Positions 58,045-64,000 of a stretch of DNA of 64,000 bases are shown piece by piece. Where the stretch lies: positions 2,790,001-2,854,000 of the forward strand of contig NZ_CP152474.1 of NCBI RefSeq assembly GCF_039727615.1, given 5' to 3'. The DNA is from Leclercia sp. S52. Its GTDB lineage: Bacteria > Pseudomonadota > Gammaproteobacteria > Enterobacterales > Enterobacteriaceae. The position numbers and the translations under genes were made by a program. How positions within the stretch are numbered: position 1 is the first letter of the stretch; each line of letters begins with the position of its first letter. The notes beneath the pieces were generated by a model. It was not told the DNA's origin, made no database searches, and saw nothing but the letters and a program-made list of their open reading frames with translations.

Positions 58045-58971
58045 TTATTCTTTAACCCGAGCCCGCTTCCCTCTCTCCTCTTCATTACTATCTGCGGATC
58101 CCACCAGCGTAAAACTAAAGTTCACCTCGGTATGCTCCCCGTCAAGATCCCGTTCCCTCGCCACGGAGCTATCCGTAATCTTCACCGGATCCGCAATCAG
58201 CTCCGCCCTTGTCGCAAAGGCAAAGTCATCCCACAGATACTCATCCCCGTTCAGGTTGATCTGGGTAGTCAGGTGCTTATACCCCGGTGCCGACACAAAG
58301 AAGTGCACGTGCGCCGGACGGTTGCCGTGGCGGCCAATGGCAGTCAGCAGCTTCTGGGTTGGGCCATCCGGCGGGCAGCCGTAGCCGCACGGCACGATGC
58401 TGCGCACCGCATAGCGACCGTCGTCACCGGTACGAATGCGGCGGCGCAGGTTGTATTCGCTCTGGGACTGGTCGAAGAAGGAGTAGCCGCCGAGGGTGTT
58501 GGCGTGCCAGATATCGACAATCGCGCCGGCCACTGGATTACCCTGCAGATCGGTCACCTGGCCCTGCAGCCACATGGTTTCCGCCTGCTCCTGACCGTCG
58601 TCCATGCGGGCAAAGCCTTCGCTCAGCGGCGCGTTGGCCACGTATAGCGGCCCTTCAATGGTGCGCGGGGTGCCCACGTCGTTGCCCGATGCGGCTTCTT
58701 TCTCGTCGGCACGCATATCCAGATAGTGCTCCAGGCCCAGACCGGCCGCCAGCAGTGCCGCTTCCTGGCGTCCGCCCAGCTCGTTGAGGTAGTTCACCGC
58801 CACCCAGAACTCTTCGTCGGTCACGTCGAACTGCTTGATGGTCTTACACAGGTCGCTCAGCAGCTGGTGCATGATGTTTTTCAGACGATCGTTGCCGCCG
58901 GTGGAATTTAAGCCGCTGCTGATCGCCAGTAAGGATTCCAGCTCGGTTTGATGTACAGGATTCACGGACAT
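58045..58971 (-). CDS. catA: Catechol 1,2-dioxygenase
   Basis: CatA opens catechol between the hydroxyls to cis,cis-muconate using non-haem Fe(III). The 308-residue protein has a helical dimerisation N terminus and an intradiol dioxygenase core. The iron ligands are a tyrosine in EGPLYVANAP, a tyrosine in VPCGYGCPPDGPTQ, and two histidines in RPAHVHFF. IVDIWHANTLGGYSFFDQSQ is the family signature. GAGGAAG precedes the ATG. It is the last gene of the minus-strand cat/pca operon, 44 bp after catC. Confidence 0.96.
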   Translation of the reverse strand: MSVNPVHQTELESLLAISSGLNSTGGNDRLKNIMHQLLSDLCKTIKQFDVTDEEFWVAVNYLNELGGRQEAALLAAGLGLEHYLDMRADEKEAASGNDVGTPRTIEGPLYVANAPLSEGFARMDDGQEQAETMWLQGQVTDLQGNPVAGAIVDIWHANTLGGYSFFDQSQSEYNLRRRIRTGDDGRYAVRSIVPCGYGCPPDGPTQKLLTAIGRHGNRPAHVHFFVSAPGYKHLTTQINLNGDEYLWDDFAFATRAELIADPVKITDSSVARERDLDGEHTEVNFSFTLVGSADSNEEERGKRARVKE

Positions 58972-59015
58972 TGCATCTTCCTCTTTGTAGGGTTCAGTTT
59001 GTTGTTTTTCGACGA

Positions 59016-59303
59016 CTATTGTTCGTTATGAATGGAGGATGGATGCAGGCACAGGGGCTGCACGCTGATTTCCATCCACGGGTAGAGCGGCAGCGCGGTC
59101 AGGATGTCGTGCAGCTCCTGGTTGTCCGCCACGTCAAAAATACTGACGTTGGCGTACTGCCCCACCACGCGCCAGATATGCGGCCATTTGCCCTCCCGCT
59201 GTAAGCGCTGGGAGTAGGCTTTCTCTTTCGCTTTGATCGCGTCGACTTCTGCCAAAGGCAGCGACGACGGAATGTTGACCGTCATTTCCACTTTAAAAAG
59301 CAT
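59016..59303 (-). CDS. catC: Muconolactone delta-isomerase
   Basis: CatC converts muconolactone to 3-oxoadipate enol-lactone. The 95-residue protein matches the family size and motifs: MLFKVEMTVNIP, the glutamate-rich AKEKAYSQRLQREGKWPHIWRVVGQYANVSIFDV, and LPLYPWMEISVQPL. AAAAGGAAAA precedes the ATG. It lies between catB (15 bp upstream) and catA in the operon, in pathway context. Confidence 0.95.
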   Translation of the reverse strand: MLFKVEMTVNIPSSLPLAEVDAIKAKEKAYSQRLQREGKWPHIWRVVGQYANVSIFDVADNQELHDILTALPLYPWMEISVQPLCLHPSSIHNEQ

Positions 59304-59318
59304 CGCGTTTTCCTTTTA

Positions 59319-60431
59319 TTAACGTGCGTAATGACGCAGCTTGTCTTCGTCGATGTCGACGCCCAGCCCTGGCCCCTGCGGTAACGTCACCTGTCCCTCG
59401 CTGAAATCCAGCGGACGTACCACGATGTCATCCTTCAGCAGCAGCGGGCCGAACATCTCGGTGCCCCACTGCATCTTCACCGTCGACCAGGCGTGCAGCG
59501 AGGCCACCGTGCCGAGCGACCCTTCCAGCATGGTGCCGCCGTACAACGCCACGCCCGCCGCCTGCGCCACGTGCGCCAGCTTCAGGGCCTGCGCCGGGCC
59601 GCCCGCTTTGGCGATCTTCAGGGCATACGCGCCGGTAAAGCCGCCGCTCGCCAGGGCGTAGCCGTCATGGCTGGTCGCCACCGCTTCGTCGGCCAGAATG
59701 GGCACCACAAAACGCTGGCTGAGGGTGATGAGTCCTTGCCGATCCCACAGCGGGATCGGCTGTTCCACCAGGTCGATCCCGCCGTCCTGCAGCCGGGTCA
59801 TCCCTTTGATGGCGGTAGTCAGATCCCAGGCCTGGTTGACGTCGACCCGCACGCTGACGTCATCGCCCAGCGCGGCTTTGATCGCCAGGGCTTGGCGGAT
59901 ATCGCTATCCAGCCCACCGGCGCCGATCTTCAGCTTGAATGTGTTGTGTCGCCCTTCCGCCAGCAGCCGTTTACCCTCTTCGATGTCTTTCTGGGTGTCG
60001 CCGCTCGCCAGGGTCCACAGCACCGGCAGGCGCTGCGTCAAGGCCCCGCCCAGCAGCGAGCTGACCGGCAGTCCCAGCGCTTTGCCCTGGGCATCAAGAA
60101 ACGCGGTTTCAAGGGCCGATTTCGCAAAGGTGTTGCCCTTCACGCTGGCGTTCATCTTCTCCGCCAGGTCGGCCACGCCGTGGAACGACTGGCCGCACAG
60201 CAGCGGGGCCAGATAGGTTTGAATGGCGGATTGGATCGCTTCCGGGCTTTCGGCACCGTAGCTCAGGCCGCCGATGGTGGTGGCTTCGCCCCAGCCGGTG
60301 ATGCCGTTCGCGCATGTCATTTTGACGATGGTCAGCGTCTGGCACCCCATGGTCGCCATCGACAGCTTGTGCGGGCGGATGGTCGGGATATCCACCAGCC
60401 AGCAGGTCAGGGATTCAATGGTGAGGGTCAT
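59319..60431 (-). CDS. catB: Muconate cycloisomerase
   Basis: CatB cyclises cis,cis-muconate to muconolactone with a divalent metal. The 370-residue enolase-superfamily protein has the catalytic lysine in FKLKIG, metal ligands in RVDVNQAWD, DLVEQPIPLWD and ILADEAVATSHD, and the closing lysine in ALKIAKAGG. CAGGAG precedes the ATG. Its start overlaps pcaD by 17 bp, so translation is coupled. Confidence 0.95.
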   Translation of the reverse strand: MTLTIESLTCWLVDIPTIRPHKLSMATMGCQTLTIVKMTCANGITGWGEATTIGGLSYGAESPEAIQSAIQTYLAPLLCGQSFHGVADLAEKMNASVKGNTFAKSALETAFLDAQGKALGLPVSSLLGGALTQRLPVLWTLASGDTQKDIEEGKRLLAEGRHNTFKLKIGAGGLDSDIRQALAIKAALGDDVSVRVDVNQAWDLTTAIKGMTRLQDGGIDLVEQPIPLWDRQGLITLSQRFVVPILADEAVATSHDGYALASGGFTGAYALKIAKAGGPAQALKLAHVAQAAGVALYGGTMLEGSLGTVASLHAWSTVKMQWGTEMFGPLLLKDDIVVRPLDFSEGQVTLPQGPGLGVDIDEDKLRHYAR

Positions 60432-61194
60432 GTAAAGCTCCTGCGGTTAAAAAGGTCACGACGTGGTGGGTAAATGCAGACGGGCAGGCCACGTTCGACA
60501 GGTGTGAGGCGGGCAAGGCGACGCATGAAGTCTGCTTCGCCTGGGCGGCGAGCCACTCCGCGTCCTGCAGGGTGGTGACAGGATCGTCAGCACCGGCAAT
60601 CACCAGCATCGGACGCAGCATGGCGGCGACCTCAGCGCGCAGATCCGCCGCGGCCAGCGCTTCGCAGCAGGCGGCATAGCCGTCGGTCGGGGTGTCGGCG
60701 AGATCGTCGATCAGCAGTTGGACTATGCCGGGGTTCTGCTTGCGGAAGGCCGGAGTGAACCAGCGATCCGCCGCGGTACCGGCGACCGGGGCCATCCCCT
60801 GCTGACGCACGGTGGCGGCACGCTGCAACCAGCCTTTCGCCTCGCCGATCTTCGCCGCGGTGTTGGCGACCACGATGCGCGGAAAACGCGCCGGGGCATG
60901 GCGGTTGAGCCACATTCCGGTCATTCCGCCGAGGGAGATGCCGCAGAAAAAGGCGCGCTCAATATCCAGATGATCCAGCAGCGCAATCACATCCTGCCCC
61001 AGCGAATCGAGGGTGATGTCCTCTGCCGGAACCGGAGAGCGGCCGTGCCCGCGGGTGTTGTAGCGCAACACGCGGAAGTGGCGAGTGAAGTCGGCCATCT
61101 GCGGCTGCCACATCTGCCAGGTGGTGCCCAGCGAGTTGGAGAGCACCAGCACCGGAGCGTCTTGTGGGCCATCGAGGCGATAGTCCAGATCCAT
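60415..61194 (-). CDS. pcaD: 3-oxoadipate enol-lactonase
   Basis: PcaD hydrolyses 3-oxoadipate enol-lactone to 3-oxoadipate. The 259-residue alpha/beta hydrolase has the oxyanion-side LVLSNSLGTTWQMW, the nucleophile elbow FFCGISLGGMTGMW with serine, an acid in IAGADDPVT and the histidine in LPASHLSNV. It begins immediately after the pcaJ stop codon and overlaps catB by 17 bp. Confidence 0.94.
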   Translation of the reverse strand: MDLDYRLDGPQDAPVLVLSNSLGTTWQMWQPQMADFTRHFRVLRYNTRGHGRSPVPAEDITLDSLGQDVIALLDHLDIERAFFCGISLGGMTGMWLNRHAPARFPRIVVANTAAKIGEAKGWLQRAATVRQQGMAPVAGTAADRWFTPAFRKQNPGIVQLLIDDLADTPTDGYAACCEALAAADLRAEVAAMLRPMLVIAGADDPVTTLQDAEWLAAQAKQTSCVALPASHLSNVACPSAFTHHVVTFLTAGALHDPHH

Positions 61195-61857
61195 TTATGC
61201 CTCCTCGGTTTCGGCGTTGAGGGCAAAGGTCAGCGCCACCGGGGTGACGGACTGGAGATACTCTGGCGTCACGTCGCCAAACAGCTCGCGCACCACAATG
61301 CCGTCCGCCGTGATATCCATCACCGCCATGTCGGTGTAGATCCGGTCGATGCAGGCCATGCCGGTCAGCGGATAGGTGCAGGTTTTAACGATCTTGCACT
61401 CGCCCTGACGGGTCAGATGTTCGGTCATCACATACACGCGCTTCGCGCCAATCGCCAGGTCCATCGCCCCGCCGACCGCCGGGATAGATGAGGGTTCGCC
61501 GGTGCTCCAGTTCGCCAGGTCGCCGCGCTCCGAGACCTGATAGGCCCCCAGCACGCAGATATCGAGGTGGCCGCCGCGCATCATGGTGAAGGAGTCGCCG
61601 TGGTGGAAATAGCAGCCGCCGTCGAGCAGCGTCACCGGCTGTTTCCCGGCGTTAATCAGCTCCGGATCTTCACAGCCCGGCGCGGGCGCAGGCCCCATGC
61701 CGAGAATGCCGTTTTCGCTGTGGAGGAAGATCTCGCGATCCGCCGGAAGGTAGTTGGCGATCCGGGTCGGCAGGCCGATCCCCAGGTTCACGTAGGCCCC
61801 TTCCGGGATGTCGCGGGCGATGCGTTCGGCCAGCTGTTGATGGGTCAGTTTATTCAC
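61195..61857 (-). CDS. pcaJ: 3-oxoadipate CoA-transferase, beta subunit
   Basis: PcaJ carries the catalytic subunit that moves CoA from succinyl-CoA to 3-oxoadipate. The 220-residue protein shows YVNLGIGLPTRIANYL near the N terminus and the active-site glutamate in FLHSENGILGMGPAP, followed by the GAYQVSERGDLANW motif. It lies 9 bp after pcaI and abuts pcaD (TAAATG). Confidence 0.94.
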   Translation of the reverse strand: MNKLTHQQLAERIARDIPEGAYVNLGIGLPTRIANYLPADREIFLHSENGILGMGPAPAPGCEDPELINAGKQPVTLLDGGCYFHHGDSFTMMRGGHLDICVLGAYQVSERGDLANWSTGEPSSIPAVGGAMDLAIGAKRVYVMTEHLTRQGECKIVKTCTYPLTGMACIDRIYTDMAVMDITADGIVVRELFGDVTPEYLQSVTPVALTFALNAETEEA

Positions 61858-61866
61858 GGGATCTCC

Positions 61867-62553
61867 TTATGCCGTCTGCGGCAGGCGAGCGGGCGCGACC
61901 GTCACCACGCGTTGCACAAAAATTCCCGGGGTGACCACCGCTTCCGGATCGAGTTCGCCGAGGGCGACGATTTCGCTCACCTGGGCAATGGTGCAGCTGG
62001 CCGCGGCGGCCATGATCGGCCCGAAGTTGCGCCCGGTTTTGTCATACACCAGGTTGCCCCAGCGATCGGCCTTCAGGGCTTTGATCAGGGCGAAATCGGC
62101 TTTCAGCGGGTACTCGAGGACATAGTCTTTGCCGTCGATATGGCGGGTCTCTTTGCCCGCCGCCAGCTCGGTGCCAAACCCGGTAGGGGTGAAGATCGCC
62201 CCCAGCCCGCTGCCGCCCGCCTGAATACGGGCCGCGAGATTGCCCTGCGGGACCAGCTCCAGCTCGACTTCGCCGCGGCGGTAGAGGTCGTCAAACACCC
62301 AGGAGTCGGTCTGGCGGGGGAAGGAGCAGATCACCTTCTTCACGCAGCCGGCCTTCAGCAGCGCCGCCAGGCCATAGTCACCGTTGCCAGCGTTGTTGCT
62401 GATCAGGGTCAGATCCCGCGGCTTACGGCGGATCAGGGCATCCAGCAGCTCGGCGGGCTGTCCGGCCGCGCCAAAGCCGCCCACCATCACCACCGCACCG
62501 TCGAAAATATCGGCCACGGCGGCATCGGTGGCGGCAATCCGTTTATCAATCAT
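61867..62553 (-). CDS. pcaI: 3-oxoadipate CoA-transferase, alpha subunit
   Basis: PcaI is the CoA-binding partner of PcaJ. The 228-residue protein contains the family signature VMVGGFGAAGQPAELLDAL and LTLISNNAGNGDYGLAALLKAGCVKKVICSF, then GTFTPTGFGTELA-like residues before KDYVLEYPLKADFALIKA. Its ATG overlaps the stop of the upstream transporter gene (ATGA). Confidence 0.94.
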   Translation of the reverse strand: MIDKRIAATDAAVADIFDGAVVMVGGFGAAGQPAELLDALIRRKPRDLTLISNNAGNGDYGLAALLKAGCVKKVICSFPRQTDSWVFDDLYRRGEVELELVPQGNLAARIQAGGSGLGAIFTPTGFGTELAAGKETRHIDGKDYVLEYPLKADFALIKALKADRWGNLVYDKTGRNFGPIMAAAASCTIAQVSEIVALGELDPEAVVTPGIFVQRVVTVAPARLPQTA

Positions 62554-63875
62554 TTGCTTACCTCGTTGTTTTTATTCGTGGACGGCAGGCTGCGCAGGGC
62601 GATCCACGCCAGCAGCGCATAGGCCATCAGCAGCAGGGAGACCGGCCAGGAGGCGTCGAAATGCATCAGCAGCGCCACCGCCAGCATCGGCCCGAGGCCG
62701 CCGGAGAAGATCGAGCCCACCTCATGCCCCAGCGCCAGGCCGGAGTAGCGCACGCGCACCGGGAACAGGTCGCTCATGATGCAGGGCTGGGTGCCGATCA
62801 TCGCCCCGTGGCAGAACGGCAGGCCGAGCAGCATTGCCAGCATGATCCAGCCGTAGTCCCCGGTGGAGAGCAGCCAGAAGAACGGGAAGGCCATCACCAG
62901 CAGACCGATCACGCCGATGTAGTAGACCGGCTTCAGGCCGATGCGATCCGAGAGCGCGCCCCAGAACAGGATCGAGAAGAACTCCACCAGCATCGCCAGA
63001 GTCACGGCGCTGATGATCTCCCCGGTGCCGATGCCGATGTGTTTGGCGTAGACCACCGAGAAGGTGAAGAAGATATAGGAGGCCCCGTTCTCCGGCAGGC
63101 GCAGGGCGATGGCCTGCAGCAGCGCCTTCGGATGCTCGCGTATCAGCACCATCAGGGGGATCTTCTCGTGCTTCGCCTCCGGTTTGGCCTGGCTAAAGGC
63201 CTTGCTCTCGCGGATGTTTTTGCGGATATAGACCCCGACCAGGAAGATCAGGATGCTGAGCAGGAAAGGCACGCGCCAGCCCCAGCTCATCAGCTCCTCT
63301 TCCGGCAGCTTCTGCACCAGATAAAAGGCAAAGGCCGAGAGGACAAACCCGCCGGACACCCCCATCTGGCTCCAGGCGGTAAAGTAGCCGCGACGCGATG
63401 CCGGGGCGTTTTCGCTTAGCATCAGCACCCCGCCACCCCACTCGCCGCCGGACGCCACGCCCTGTAAAAAGCGCAGGGTGATGAGCGAGATCGGCGCTCA
63501 GATACCAATCTGGGCATAGACCGGCAGCAGGCCGATCACGAAGGTGGTAGCCCCCATCAGGGTCAGGGTCATGATCAGCGTCATCTTGCGGCTGTAGCGG
63601 TCCCCGATATGGCCGAAGACGATCCCGCCCAGCGGACGGGCGAGGAAGCCCACCGCAAAGCCGGAGAAGGCCAGCAGCGTGCCCTGCATCGGGTCGCCGC
63701 CCACCGGAAAGAACAGCGGGCCGAAGACCAGCGCCGCGGCGGTGCCGTACAGGAAGAAGTCATACCATTCCAGGGCATTGCCCAGCACCGAGGCGATCAC
63801 CAGCTTGCGCAGCTGTCCGGCATCCTGCGTCCCCACAGCCGGGGCAGCAGTTGTTTGAGTCACGACATTGCTCAT
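62550..63875 (-). pseudogene. MHS-family metabolite:H+ symporter interrupted by an in-frame stop
   Basis: The protein starts MSNVVTQTTAAPAVGTQDAGQLRK and shows the MHS signatures ALEWYDFFLYG and PLGGIVFGHIGDRYSRK. At 63498-63500 (plus strand TCA) the codon is TGA in LPVYAQIGI-stop-APISLITLRFLQG; relatives have tryptophan (GIWAP) here. The frame then continues intact through GVASGGEWGGGVLML to 62550, so the full product would be 441 residues with twelve hydrophobic segments. A single TGG-to-TGA change explains it, either real or an error. Position in the cat/pca operon suggests uptake of an aromatic acid or a pathway intermediate. Confidence 0.85.
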
Positions 63876-63899
63876 CCGCGTTACCTTTTATTGTGGGTG

Positions 63900-64000
63900 T
63901 TACGCTTCCAGGTCATGCCCGACGGCATGGTAGCGACGGTTGAAGTAAACCAGCCCGCGCGGGGCTTCGCTGACGCGGATCGCCTGCACCTGGCAGTAGA
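63900..64000 (-). CDS. C-terminal end of an upstream gene (partial, unidentified)
   Basis: The minus-strand frame from the window edge reads YCQVQAIRVSEAPRGLVYFNRRYHAVGHDLEA and stops at TAA 63902-63900, 24 bases before the transporter start. Same strand and close spacing make it the preceding gene of the cat/pca operon. I do not recognise the family from 32 residues. Confidence 0.6.
   Translation of the reverse strand, partial: YCQVQAIRVSEAPRGLVYFNRRYHAVGHDLEA

Overview
The window is chromosomal DNA from a member of the Enterobacteriaceae, probably close to Enterobacter, Lelliottia or Klebsiella. The hemA-prfA-prmC, lolB-ispE-prs, dauA, ychH-pth-ychF backbone follows Escherichia coli order and is nearly identical to it at protein level. 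The lac-type GH42 locus, the FtrA/rhodanese pair and the cat/pca cluster fit the Enterobacter-Klebsiella side of the family. No rRNA, tRNA, CRISPR array or intact insertion sequence was seen.

Layout. 1-11.3 kb: core genes (termination factor and its methylase, haem entry enzyme, lipoprotein localisation, isoprenoid and PRPP synthesis, SulP transporter, a MerR regulator, YchH, peptidyl-tRNA hydrolase, YchF). 11.3-15.3 kb: a PhnD-like binding protein coupled to a membrane desaturase, divergent from a GlxA-type AraC regulator and a second GAPDH. 15.3-20 kb: beta-galactoside locus (GH42 enzyme, LacY-type symporter, divergent LacI-type repressor with a paired inverted operator). 20-24.3 kb: AT-rich four-gene surface-glycan cassette (GT2, methyltransferase, flippase-like protein, DUF2142-like membrane protein). 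24.4-31.4 kb: FtrA, rhodanese, WcbI-like protein, NCS1 permease, HutD/Ves and a YdeP-type molybdopterin oxidoreductase. 31.5-35.7 kb: Xre-RES toxin-antitoxin pair, small unknown or decayed genes, REP elements, a 117-bp repeat and an FUSC transporter. 35.7-52.7 kb: type I secretion operon (TolC-like, ABC ATPase, HlyD-like) followed by a 3157-residue adhesin and a TPR-sulfotransferase. 52.9-57.9 kb: integrase relic, orphan small genes and an McrBC-type restriction system. 58-64 kb: catechol ortho-cleavage operon (catA, catC, catB, pcaD, pcaJ, pcaI, MHS transporter).

Two things stand out. First, the giant adhesin and the TPR-sulfotransferase overlap by an ATGA junction in one operon with a dedicated exporter, which suggests sulfation of a secreted adhesin. 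Second, many genes carry a one-base surplus in a homopolymer, mostly of G or C. The affected genes include pth, ftrA, hutD (twice), tolC-like, the ABC ATPase, hlyD-like (twice), the mcr-associated gene and probably bga. Removing one base per site restores full-length proteins with expected ends and gene overlaps, so these look like systematic sequence errors rather than decay. Starts and ends for these genes are given as corrected gene spans.
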